Assembly (NCBI GenBank): GCA_022578965.1 | Contig: MU400547.1 | Coordinates: 62,001-126,000 of the forward strand | Length of the DNA: 64,000 nucleotides | Origin: Xylaria sp. FL1777 | Lineage: Eukaryota; Ascomycota; Sordariomycetes; Xylariales; Xylariaceae | Reading direction: 5' to 3' | Shown: positions 38,252 through 48,800 of the stretch, piece by piece | How positions within the stretch are numbered: position 1 is the first letter of the stretch | How the letters are laid out: each line of letters opens with the position of its first letter | Translations under genes and position numbers: made by a program | Notes under the pieces: generated by a model | The model's input: the letters and a program-made list of their open reading frames with translations, nothing else | Database searches by the model: none | Told to the model about the DNA's origin: nothing

Positions 38252-40079
38252 TCATGCCTTGGCTGTTGCAATATCACGAAGCTTATAGCGCATGTAAGTA
38301 GCAATCCGTGGCTTCTCTGGTCTAAGCATGTTGCGGTCCACCGGGGACATTTCACCCAGCCTCGAGCAACCTTGTTTATCGGAAAGTTCTAAATCAAAAT
38401 TGACTAGTAAATGGACAGCAATAACATTGATCTCCAATCTCGCAAGTCTCATACCGGCTACTCATTCTCGTTAGCCACGCGTTGCTACATTAATAGGGGT
38501 CTTAAGCTTACCGCAAAGGTGGCGGCCTGATCCCCATCCCAACAGTGAGTGCGGGTCTTTTTCACTTGAGCTAATGGGTTCCAAGAACCTAGAAGGATCA
38601 AACTTTAAGGGGTCTGGATATATGGATTCATCCATATGCACGTGGTCGGGGAGGTAGGCCGCATAAGACCCATTCGGAATAACTTCGCCAGTATCGCCAA
38701 TAGGAATATCACTCCCGCTGACGTTTTTACGAAAAAAAGTCCCCGTAGATGTGAGGCGAAGGGTCTCCTGTAAACATGCGTAGAGCACAGGAAAGCTCGA
38801 TTCCCAAAGGTGAAGAGACATAGTATCCAGAACGTCATCCCGTGCGTGTGTTGGGGTCTTCCGGTGCGTCGATATCACCAAGTCAGCTTCAGCGCGGCAT
38901 TTCTCTTGCCATTCAGGGGAGTTGGCCAGGAAGACCATCAGCCAAGTTACCGCAGCTCCAGTCATAGTCACGCTAGACGAGAGAGCGCTAAATATGAACT
39001 TCACTGGGGGTTAGCTCCTTCCTTGTTGTAGGGAATTGGGCCCTGTACCTTTATTACTTTGTCAGAGTCACCTTCTTCATCGTAGAGGTATTGCAGAGCA
39101 TCTTCCTCGCGTCGGCCAGTCTGGTCCCGCTTGTCAAGAATCTTCTTAATCATCATGTAAAGCCGGGCGCCGGCCACAACGCGAATTAAGTAATTCGGAG
39201 TGATCAACCATGGAAATACGATCCGGACAACGCTAGTGCTTCTCTCAAACGTTTCGAATATGCGAAGGGTTCTCAACAGCATCCGATCGTCCTCTGCAAT
39301 CTCAGTCACCCCTGTGCTGCGATGTATAAGTCTATATAGGTGCACGTAGACGCTTTGGGTAATATCCGTAACCCTCCAGTCACCACTTAAGAAGTGTCAT
39401 TACTTTCTCCATTGACAGATTATACCAACGGGGCTTGCTACTCACTATAGCTTTGAGGTGGGCCCTGTTGCAAGATCACGGCAAAACTTGCGAGTGTCGC
39501 TAATAAGGATGGGGAGCTTTTGGTTGAGTCTTTCTGCGCGAGAGAGAGCGGCGACACATTTGACAAAGAAGGCGGCCCCATAGTCATCTCGGGCTTCGTT
39601 AGAAGACACCAGCCCAGTCAGCAGTTCCACGAATCTATGAGGTTATATTAGCTTTTCGGCAAGGTAGATCAGTTAGCGAAGTTATATGCAACGACTACCA
39701 CTACGTACCCTTGTGACACGCTGAAATCTTTATTCTCAAAGAATGTCTTCCTTCCCTCCAAACCACCGAGACTAACTATGTGTCGTTTTCCAACAAGAAA
39801 GCTAAAGCTTTCAGTCGAGGACATAGAAGTGCCTTCCACAATCATGTCGCGCCGCTTGCTATAGAACTGTAGGGCCGAGCCTACGAATGGCCATTCGTAC
39901 GCTCCCCATAGTTTGGGAGATCTTTGGGCCACTGCTGGAAGACCGGGCATCGAGGCGTGCTTCAAAAGTATAAGAACCAAAGGCACAAAGACGCAGACCA
40001 TAAGGTAAGGCCATGTCATCTGTTGTGACCATATCATTTGCTGTACCTCATAATAGTAATACATCGTCGTGTCATTCAT
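38252..40079 (-). CDS. Cytochrome P450 B, atypical I-helix
   Basis: Predicted CDS complement(38252..38457, 38512..38998, 39049..39385, 39446..39634, 39709..40079), 529 aa with introns of 54, 50, 60 and 74 bp; all phases agree. A hydrophobic anchor lies at about residues 23-40. The K-helix ETLR (377-380), a FDPSRF block and heme loop LGWGSGRHLC (452-461) followed by AGMRLARLE identify a P450. The I-helix segment (300-318) reads FIFSALSSSVTMTGAAVTW and lacks the usual (A/G)Gx(D/E)T oxygen-activating motif. Similar loss is known in P450s that rearrange or dehydrate substrates rather than hydroxylate them, such as allene oxide and prostacyclin synthases. The acceptor before exon 4 is GAAG at 38,999, chosen because it alone keeps the frame. 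It is not closely related to P450s A and C. Same strand as P450 A, 0.9 kb upstream of it. Confidence 0.92.
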
Positions 40080-41443
40080 ATTGTCTTTTGTTGTTGGGAT
40101 AGTTCAGTGAAATGAGACCTGGGAAATGAATTTGCTGCAGCTAACCAGAGTACAATCGAGCAAGAAGCCTGGGGAGATGAATTTAAACCCTATTTTGATT
40201 AAATAGCACTGCGTCTTTGAAAATCGCCTACAGCCTGATTACCATGAGAGAAGCATGAGACGGAGCCGATGGTTACCTCTTGAATCTGATACCCTTCAGT
40301 ACTTTCGGTTCGGAGGCAATATAGTGTGGTTACACGGCATAAGACTCAAACTGTTCGTCCTTGTGTGTTGGAGAAAAGGTATCCAAGGTTACATCCCGGA
40401 CATTCATTTTCAGGCGGAAACGATACACTACTAGCATTAGCAAGCCATCATTCCGCCACACCAGGAAAATTGAGGCTGTAGGAGCTAGCCTATGGCTCCG
40501 GTGGCTACTTGGAAGTATATATACGTACGGAAGCCCGGATGCTCCAGTTTGGAGTATTGTTGTCGGATTTAGGGTATTAGCACTACAAATCTAGCCACTG
40601 GTTAATGGGTAGCTCAATAAGGGTTGTATTATTCTGGTATATTGGGTTGTTCTTGTTGTTGTACTAGATGCTGGAACCATTGTGCAGGGCTACCTTAGAT
40701 AGATCTATAAATACCTACTACTTACCACTTAGTGTAGCTTTAGCTTTGCTTTTTGTAGAGCAGGGATTCTGCGGGCACTAATGCGGGACTAGATCTATAG
40801 ACAATGAAATACTGTGTAGTATGTGGCAAGGTATGGGGTAAGATATGTACCCAATCGGCCTATTAATTCTGAGCTGCTAATTCAGCCTTACATTTACTTT
40901 TACCTTTTGGGTAAAGTGCATATGTACAGGTACCTATGTAGGTAGGTATATGTACATATACCGCTATCTATATCAAAACTCTCACTTTTAAACATATCAT
41001 CGCTTTATAACTGGATATGATAGACTGGCGCGTCGTATTCGTCTCGTATATGCAGAGCGTGTGCTAAGGCTACGCTGTGATAAAAATATGCGGTCCAGTG
41101 GCGTAAGAACCGCTGGCTACCTACCGCAGGTAGCGTTGCAAAGGAGTGTGCTGTTGGTAAAACCTCTACTGCTCATTACTCCCGGCGCGTGTCTCATCTA
41201 AAGTGTGGGCAGCCAAGAAGTTGCAGACCATCCTTTAAAGGCACTTGCAAATTCAAAGCACTTGTGTTCCTCCCCACGACGAGGACAGAACAGCCTGCTT
41301 GAGAGAGAGGAAGATAAAGACCCAGGTCCTCACCCACCGATCCCTAAACCTTAAGATAGATTGGATATATCGCATATTCTTATTCCTACAGACTCAATCT
41401 TTCGCATCCATAGTTAGACATACGCTTATAGCCCTATCCCACC
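40080..41443. other. Divergent intergenic region, P450 B / PTH11-like gene
   Basis: About 1.36 kb separating the starts of two divergent genes, hence probably a shared promoter region. It contains a cluster of TACCTA/TAGGTA motifs (40,926-40,965). No gene is recognised. Confidence 0.5.
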
Positions 41444-43096
41444 ATGAGTGAGCCTTCCTTTGATCCTTGGACGACACCAGCCGGGTTACCCCCCGTCGGC
41501 ATAATACCCAACTTTACCAATCCACCGACTCAGGCACCGGTATTGAGTATTGGCACCTACATTGTCCTTCCATTACTGTTTTTGTTTTTCTTGGCTCGCG
41601 TTTATACTCGTGCCCGTATAACTCGAGCGTTTGGTATAGATGACTGTAAGTTCATGCACCTATAGTTCAGAGTCTCAATGCTAAGATAACACCCCCAGAC
41701 CTTTGCATTATCGCAACTGTGAGCACCAAACCCCAGGTAATAGCCAATCGCTTAATTCTCATTTTATTATTTTAGCTTGCTACATTTGCGTATGCCGGAG
41801 TTCTACTTGGCAGTAAGTGGCCCCTGCTAGTAGTTCTCTTCGATGCTACTTTAGCTGCTGATTGCCTCTGTTTCTCATAGTCCTGAATTTGAAGCCATTT
41901 ACACCTCTTGGGAGACACCAATGGGATATTCCTGTCGCTGCCTTTTCAAACGAGTATTTGGAAGTATGTGGCCCCCCACCAGCCCTAACTTTCTGATTCC
42001 CGTTTCTTTCGTGAGCTGACTAGGTATAGCTTATCATCTTGGCTCTGGTGACTTTCCCTATTGCTGCCATGCTGGTGAAAATTACCATTTTAGCTCTATA
42101 TTATCGAATATTCCAACCCTCAAAATGGGCACACCGTCTCATATGGATTGGAGTTATTTTGGTCCTTATTTTCTACATTTCTACAGTCATCATTCTTCTG
42201 GCCAATTGTATACCATCTGGTAGAGATACCTGGATCTCACGAGTGCAATCCGGCGCCTGCCCTACAGTTCAGGTAAAGATAGCGCTCTCACAAGGGGTTT
42301 TCGGTCTAGTTATCGACTTGTATATCATTATCATTCCGATTTGGCAAATATCCCGCTTGTCACTTCCGCCACGGCGCAAAGCTGGTATCTTGTTGATATT
42401 CCTGACAGGCCTTCTGTAAGCTCGTAATTTCTTTCCGCATAGTATGCAGCATTGAGAGCTAACTCGTCTCCAAGTGCCATCGCCAGTTCAGCAGGGGGGG
42501 TAGCAACGCGTGAGCAGGTCACTTTAGCGGACCCAAATTTCCTGACATCGCCCTACCTATTTGGGTAAGATACCCCGTGTTTCCCAAGGCTTCGGTTATT
42601 AAAATACTTACACTAGCTCTTTGGTAGCCTCCTGGAAGTTAGCATCGCTCTTATCTGTAGCTGCATGCCAGTTATCACAGTGCCGCTGAAATCTCTGCTG
42701 GTGCAAACGGTGTCGTCCTGGAACTCGATCAAAAAGCTCTCAACAGGCCTCGTCTCTAAATCAGAAAAAGTGAAGTCGAAAGAGTCTGTAGCGCAACTTC
42801 CCGGAATCCCTGGTGGGACGTTGTCGGGTCTACGGACGTTTATACGCAGGCTACACTCTTCTACTCCTGCTAGCATGCCCACATATAAAATGTCAAACTT
42901 TGAGACGTTGAACTCAGAGGTTGACCAAGACTACCATGAGCAGCTGCGTGCTATGCAGGGACATGACATCGAGCGACTGGTCTCACAGATCTCAACGAAA
43001 AGAGAGATATCAGTTGAGAGTGATTTAGAACGGGCTTGTGATGGAACCAGCCTTCTAGAGCCACACAAATACACTACAGCACAGATGAGCAAGTAG
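41444..43096 (+). CDS. PTH11-type / fungal rhodopsin-fold integral membrane protein
   Basis: Best model join(41444..41645, 41699..41718, 41776..41812, 41881..41963, 42030..42415, 42457..42564, 42628..43096), 434 aa; exon lengths keep one frame. It has a short extracellular N-terminus, then membrane helices near TYIVLPLLFLFFLA, the ARITRAFGIDDY loop, LATFAYAGVLLG, ALVTFPIAAMLVKITILALYYRIF, a helix at VILVLIFYISTVIILLANCI, and VFGLVIDLYIIIIPIWQISR. LLEVSIALICSCMPV is the last helix, followed by a 140-residue hydrophilic tail. Helix order and motifs fit the fungal domain found in PTH11-related GPCR-like proteins. Exons 6 and 7 rest on weak acceptors (TTGAG at 42,456; GGTAG at 42,627) and the segment where helix 6 should be is hydrophilic, so that part may be mis-spliced or damaged. 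The 20-bp exon 2 is unusual. Ligand unknown. Confidence 0.82.
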
Positions 43097-43155
43097 ATCT
43101 CCAATCTATGCCGACAACACTTGAGCTGAACTTCCGAGGAGTTGGGACAATTTTA

Positions 43156-43394
43156 CAGGTCTCTAGGATGATAATCGTTTAGCGTTACGCTAGATGCTAA
43201 GAAAGAAAGAGTACTGTTAATCACAAGGCTAGCATATAATTCTTATAGAAAAATAACTGTTGATTAGTCTCGAAGCTTTTTTGCTACTTTGGAGCCCTTG
43301 CTTAGTAAGTAGATATAGAAAAATTTCTTACCAAAAGCCCTCTGCCGGTACAAGCCTTAGCGTAACGCTAAACGATTATCATCCTAGAGACCTG
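43156..43394. mobile_element. 239-bp MITE with perfect terminal inverted repeats and TA duplication
   Basis: Starts CAGGTCTCTAGG and ends with its exact inverse; the perfect repeat spans 36 bp on each side (43,156-43,191 and 43,359-43,394). A TA dinucleotide flanks both ends (43,154-43,155 and 43,395-43,396), the duplication made by Tc1/mariner transposases. The interior codes for nothing. Perfect ends suggest recent movement. It inserted just after the stop codon of the PTH11-like gene. Confidence 0.85.
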
Positions 43395-43564
43395 TAGTAG
43401 AGGGTGCTATTAGGTCGGTATCCCTTTGGTGGGCATTTCAGCGAGTGGTTACATAAGGTGACCAGTCACCCCTGCAACAAGCCGACCAGTAGGGTGGTCT
43501 ATAGCCAATAAGGAATTAGAATTTCCCCCCACCCGACCAATAGCTACCTACTTGATAATTTTAA

Positions 43565-43850
43565 TTTTTTAACTTAGAAATTCTAAGTATAAAAAAAAAT
43601 AATCGATTAATAATTAATTAATAATTGATTAATAATTGATTAAAAATTAATTAAATATAAAAAAATTAAAAAATTTATTTTTATTATTTAATTAAATTAA
43701 AAAAATTATTTTTTAATAAATAAATAATAAATAAATAAAATAAAATCTTTTAAAAAATAAAAAATAAAATTTTAAAATAATTAATTAATTGTTAATTAAT
43801 TATTAATCGATTATTAATTAATTAGCTAAATAAAAAATAAAAAAAAGTTT
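43565..43850. repeat. A/T-only self-complementary core
   Basis: Nearly pure A/T sequence whose left part (ATAATCGATTAATAATTAAT) recurs inverted near 43,785-43,825. It can fold into a long imperfect hairpin and is compositionally unlike the genic DNA around it. Confidence 0.6.
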
Positions 43851-44357
43851 AAATTACCTAACTAGTACTAACGTTTTAGCGCTATAGATTATATCTACTT
43901 AGTGGGGTCAAAGTGGAGTACTGGTCGTGTAGATCTTAGGGGGACTGGTCAAGTTGTCAGGCCCCTCTATTTCAGCTGCAATACCTTTTTTACACCTTTT
44001 TAGACCCATATCACCCCTGCTAACATGAGCGACATCATAGGTACGCAATACAGCCAAACCTATAATTCTTTAACACTGCTTCGTTAATCAGTCAAAACAA
44101 GAACTTTAATTAAAATAAATAGATTAATAAATAGTACATATTAAGCTATAAATATAAGTTATTTTTCTCTTGAAATTTTGTTAAATAATAGGGTTTAAAC
44201 AAGGTATAACTATAAAAAGTATAATGTAGCACTATGTAACAATAGTTATGGTAGTAACTTTTAGCATGGGCTAAAATACCTAGGTGGGAATAGAAGTACC
44301 TTTAACTTCAATAGCTTTGATTGGCTGTTATATCCCTGCCTGGTGAGCTTGGCAGTT

Positions 44358-44513
44358 AGCTCCAATACATAAAAAGTGGAATAGCAGGACTCCTTGCATA
44401 AACAGATAATCCAATGAAATGATAATACCTGGTATAATACTCGGATAATTGTATTATTGGATTATTTTCTTATGCAAGGAGTCCTGCTATTCCACTTTTT
44501 ATGTATTGGAGCT
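44358..44513. repeat. 156-bp hairpin with perfect 44-bp arms
   Basis: Arms 44,358-44,401 and 44,470-44,513 are exact inverse copies beginning AGCTCCAATACATAAAAAGT; the 68-bp loop contains further A/T-rich partial complementarity. It is a MITE-like foldback element nested inside the larger inverted-repeat element. Confidence 0.85.
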
Positions 44514-44574
44514 GAAGCGGCCGTTAAAGGGACAGCTGAAATGCCCACCAAAGGGATAGTTCAATCCTACTACA

Positions 44575-45253
44575 ATACTCAATAATTAGTTCTAAGATGC
44601 ACACTAGTACTGAGTTGTTGGTCATCGGGCATACGTGACCACAGTTCACACGTTCCCACGCCCCAAAGCGACTTGGAAACAACGTAGGTACGGGCGACAA
44701 GCCTTAGTTGCCCTGTAGGTTGTAAGCTACAACAAGGGTTGGTATTAGGCTGGATCTTTGCACGTCCAAGGCACGTGTAACATACCTACCTAAGGTAGGC
44801 TGTAGGCAGGAGAGCGTGCAGTGACCCTAGGTACGCAGTACCTATGTAGGTACATACATGTAGGTAGAAGATCTTGGTTACCCAAGGAATCCACTGTGCG
44901 GGGTGGTAGATGTACTGCACAGTGCATATATGATAGGTAGTTATTTGGAAGTACCGTAGCGAAACTTGGACCAATACATCTATCCCACTTCAGAGCCTCT
45001 TCAACATCCCTTGTCTGTCTGCCGCCACGTTTTACGCGCCCGATCCCGACTGGTAAGTATACTTACAAAGGATGCCTGGATGCTACCACTGTACTCCCAT
45101 CTCGATTCACACACGTAGGCAGGCTGAGATAGCAAACCCCAACCAAAGCAAGCCGAAACAGCCCCTCAATGTCTCTCTCCTATTTTTTGCTGTGTCCCGA
45201 TCCCATCTCCTGCGTCCCCCGACTTCCTCTTTTCTTTGTCCTTTGTGGCAGCG
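44575..45253. promoter_or_regulatory. Upstream region of P450 C
   Basis: No gene. Contains several TAGGTA/TACCTA motifs (44,784-44,865) and, toward the gene, a C/T-rich stretch typical of fungal promoters. Confidence 0.4.
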
Positions 45254-45260
45254 TATATAA
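45254..45260 (+). promoter_or_regulatory. TATA box of P450 C
   Basis: TATATAA lies 62 bp before the ATG at 45,322, correctly oriented and spaced for a short 5' leader, after a pyrimidine-rich stretch. Confidence 0.5.
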
Positions 45261-45321
45261 TCCTTATAGCCAGCCTATTTAGTCCAAAAATCAAAGCACA
45301 ACCCAGAATTACCTATTCAAA

Positions 45322-47322
45322 ATGCTTCTACCCTTAGTTTTTGGCGCTTTTGCGCTGCTTGTCTCGTATTGCTATGCCAGACTTCGTTACATGAGGTTTA
45401 GCCAATATGCCCATCTTCCTCAAATGCCGACAACTCTCATCCTAGGCCACCTTAAAACCATGGACAGCTTTATTCGTGGGGGAAAGCCAAATGGCCACCC
45501 GGGTAGGCTTTGTCACCCCTTCTCCCTCGTCTCTCTTTATTGTATCTAAACATATGGTTATACGATACAAGATCTTGCCTTTCAGGCTATCAACGAAGCG
45601 CTTGGGAGGCCACCTTTAATGCTTATGGACCTTCGACCGTTTGGTCCACCTATGGCTATCATTAGAAGCCACGAAGTAGCCGAACAAGTTTCCAAAGCAA
45701 ATAAGCAGTTCCCCTATAGTCTCCCTAAGATGCCACAAGTCTATGGCCATATGGTACACGTGACCGGCCCAACGTCCATTCTAGGTGCTGACGTATGTCT
45801 ACAAGGCTTCATTACTTTTAGTCGATTATTTCGTATTGCTAACATATTTTAGGGGGAAGAGTGGAAACAGTTGCGTAAACGATTTAACGCTGGCTTTGCG
45901 CCTCAATATATTATCACATTTCTCCCTCGTCTTGTTGAAAAGTCATTAATTTTTCTAAGCAACCTAAACAACTTTGCAGCAACTAAGGAGTCTTTTTCTC
46001 TTGTTAAACTTACTGGAAACCTAACTTTTGACATTATTTCGAGCATTACTATGAATGTCGATTTTGGTGCCCAGAAAATGGATGAGCCGGATAAATTTAC
46101 TAGTGCCTACCACGAACTGTTCGAAACTTACGCGAGCGAGCAAATGGATCTGCCTTGGTTCTTTACACCACTTAAAGAGTGGAAGCGCCAACAGCTCGCG
46201 AAGTATGTGAGGAAAAGGCTTACATCTATTGTTCAGGACGCATATGCCAGTCGGGAACACCAAAGCGCCAAATCTCGGAGTATTCTTTCCCTAAGTCTTA
46301 ACGATAATACACACACTATAACACGTCAAGCTATTAACGAAGCGTGTGACCAATTAAGTACATTTCTTTTCGCTGGTCACGATACCACAAGTATATTGCT
46401 TTCTTGGATGTTTTATGAGCTTTCGCGTACACCTCATGCAATTCAATCCCTGCGCAACGAGCTAGACGATATATTTGGACCAGGTTAGTTCAACTGCTCT
46501 ACCTTCCCTCTATTTATACACCAACTTTAGTTTTTGGATGAACAAGTAACTAATTAGTTACTGAATTTTAGATACAAACCCATTCGCTGTACGGGACAAG
46601 CTTCTCTCCGATAGTGGCCACGATTTGCTTAGCCGTATGACCTATACGACGGCCGCTATCAAGGAGACCCTCCGTCTCTGGCCACCTGCGGGCACCGCAC
46701 GATTAACGAAGCCAGGAGCTGGAATCAAAGTTCAGACATCGACTGGCGAATACAATCTGGAAGGAGTCAACATCTATAACTGCGCAACCATGATCCAGCG
46801 CGACCCGGAGGTATATGGAGACACAGCGAATGACTTTGTACCCGAGCGTTGGCTGCAAAACGAGACTGGGATCGGCAGTGAGGCCAAGCAAATCCCACCC
46901 TCAGCCTGGCGTCCTTTCGAAAGGGGGCCTCGCAATTGCATCGGCCAAGAGCTAGCCAATCTTGAAGCTCGTGTGGTGGTAGCACTCGTTGCCCGTCACT
47001 ATGATTTTGTCAAGGTTCGTGTTCTAGGCTTCGCGTAGTCGTCCCCGTAGGTGAATTATGGAAAGGATTTCCGCTTACATACTTCTTCCCCGGTAGGTTG
47101 GCCTCGGCCAGCTTGCAGTAGATGAAGCTGGAAACCCCATTTTAGAAAAGCAAGGTCGCTACAAGGTAGCGTCAGAGATGTACCCAGTAAGTTCACAGAA
47201 CCTACCCAACTCGTTGTGAAAGTTTCTGCTGACATGCCTCTTTATAGACACGACAGGTCACACCTAAGCCGGTCGATGGAATGATGATGCGAGTGAAGTT
47301 GCGCCACGAGACGACCATATAA
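45322..47322 (+). CDS. Cytochrome P450 C, paralogue of P450 A
   Basis: Model join(45322..45502, 45599..45792, 45853..46483, 46572..47014, 47097..47186, 47248..47322), 537 aa. N-terminal anchor (about 3-17), I-helix AGHDTT (299-304), K-helix ETLR (367-370), PERW, heme loop FERGPRNCIG (451-460, Cys 458). It aligns with P450 A along its length: both have the NxHPG/D exon-1 end, FxxPKMP, AWRPFERGPR and the C-terminal TPKPVDGM. The canonical first acceptor (CAG ending 45,585) would shift the frame; the AAG at 45,598 keeps it but drops residues present in P450 A. So either a weak acceptor is used or a 1-base indel has hit this exon. The frame is otherwise clean. The CYP59/StcS-like signature suggests a monooxygenase of specialised metabolism in the ER; the substrate is unknown. 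Confidence 0.9.
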
Positions 47323-47903
47323 GCTCGTGTTCTATCCGACCAGCTCAGGTCAATATGGCCAGACCAGGCGTCATAGGTTGCCTAGACTACTCAGTCCTGG
47401 TACAGTGCCTACAGTGGTACCGACTTGCGCGCTCGTGCGATCTTTCAAATTGAGATTCGATACAAGAAATACTTAGAAAAAGACTGTATAGCTTATATAG
47501 GCATTAACAAGTTTAAAGTCTAGTTAATCACTCGTTAACACGTTGTTTATATCAAATACCAATAGTATAGTATTTGAGTTCGTCTTCGGTATTTTATTGT
47601 CAAGGGTTAGACTTGCTCTTTATACCAATTCAATGAGTGCATGAAGAGGTAACCACCGTACAAGACAGGTAGATAAATAGAGAGAGCTTCTCACGTTCAA
47701 TATCACAATGTCTAAGCTTTTCAGAAACTGCACGCTCATGAAAGTCGATTACTGATTGATAGCCTGACATAGCAAATTTTCAATCTGATTCATGTGTATT
47801 ACTTACTCCTTGACGCTTACCTTTCCTCTACCCCTGGAAACGCCTAGCTTAATCTCCCTCGCTCATCGCCCCAGCTCTGTCTCAATCGCACCGCAACGGG
47901 AAG
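47323..47903. other. Convergent intergenic region
   Basis: 3' ends of P450 C (+) and the secreted-protein gene (-) face each other. No gene, RNA or notable repeat is seen. Confidence 0.5.
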
Positions 47904-48800
47904 CTATGAAGGCGCTAGAGACTCAATGCCCAAGTTCACAGGCTCACAAGACGGGTTCTGAGGCGCAGCGCCTTCGAAACCCGACACCCACGCCAGGGAA
48001 CGATACCAGTAACCCCCAGTCGACTGGTAGCAGACGTGGAAATTCGAGATGTTTCTCGGCGCGTCTGGGACGGGGGGCGTCGAGTTCGCATGAGTGTCAT
48101 CGTATTGCGAGCCCATGTAGAAGAACCCTGTGTCCAGATCAAGCGACACGGGTGTCCCGTCATCCGAGCCGGGCGGGATGAGTGCCAGATTCACCTTAGA
48201 AGCAAGAGTCAGTGGATTTTATTCTATGCGAGCACACTGGAAGATTGACAATAGCAATCTCTCTAGAGATGTCCGTCGAGTTACGAAAGGAGACCCTACT
48301 CCTACTCCTGCCATCTATGAGGAAGCAAGGAAAAGGGGGAAGGGGGGGCATGCTCTAAAATTACTCACGTTACTCCCCCAATTTGGGTACAGGTGCATGA
48401 ACGAGGGAACCTTTACCAAATCCCCGTTGGCGCCCTGGTAAGTAAATTGGTAGGCTATGTTTCCCGCGTAGGTATAGGTCTCGTCGTACGAGTAGTTATA
48501 GAAGAACTCGTACACAGAGCCGCTGACGGCGCCCGATCCAGCGGCATAGCACAGGCCTTCGGTAGCTGCGCCTGCGTGACACGCCCACGCATAGCCTGAT
48601 GATTTGGTCAATATCTCAAACTCTATAGCACATGTAGATAGTGTAATCATAAATAATAATCAGGAATGTTAGGACATACCGTCGATATCGGAGTCCGTCT
48701 TGCTAGTGATGCGAAGCGCGAAAGGCCCGACGACATTGTACTCGGCGGCCACGCAAGTGGCCAGCGCTGCGGCTACGGCTACACCTGATGAGATCCTCAT
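47904..48800 (-). CDS. Small secreted protein of an uncharacterised fungal family
   Basis: CDS complement(47904..48194, 48369..48595, 48680..48800), 212 aa; introns 174 and 84 bp. ATG 48,800 gives MRISSGVAVAAALATCVAA, a clear signal peptide with cleavage expected after Ala-Ala. The mature part has PFALRITSK..., WACHAGAATEGLCYA..., a Tyr-rich middle (YEFFYNYSYDETYTYAG) and CYQSTGGYWYRSLAWV near the end. Cys residues could pair, and there is at least one N-glycosylation site (NIS). I recall many ascomycete secreted proteins with this layout (PF.L...CHAGAA..LC...YQ.LAWV.G...NP.C) but no defined function; a cell-wall or effector role would be a guess. The long second intron is spliced to an AAG acceptor (48,195). 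Confidence 0.88.

Larger units (their letters stand above)
43395..44574. mobile_element. About 1.2-kb inverted-repeat element with AT core
   Basis: The ends share TGTAGTAG (43,393-43,400 versus inverse of 44,567-44,574) and, further in, a perfect 24-bp inverted repeat TATCCCTTTGGTGGGCATTT... (43,419-43,442 versus 44,535-44,558). The interior has a self-complementary A/T core (about 43,565-43,850), some moderately AT-rich DNA and a nested 156-bp hairpin. No transposase frame exists, so it would be non-autonomous. The left boundary coincides with the adjacent MITE and is uncertain. Confidence 0.6.
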
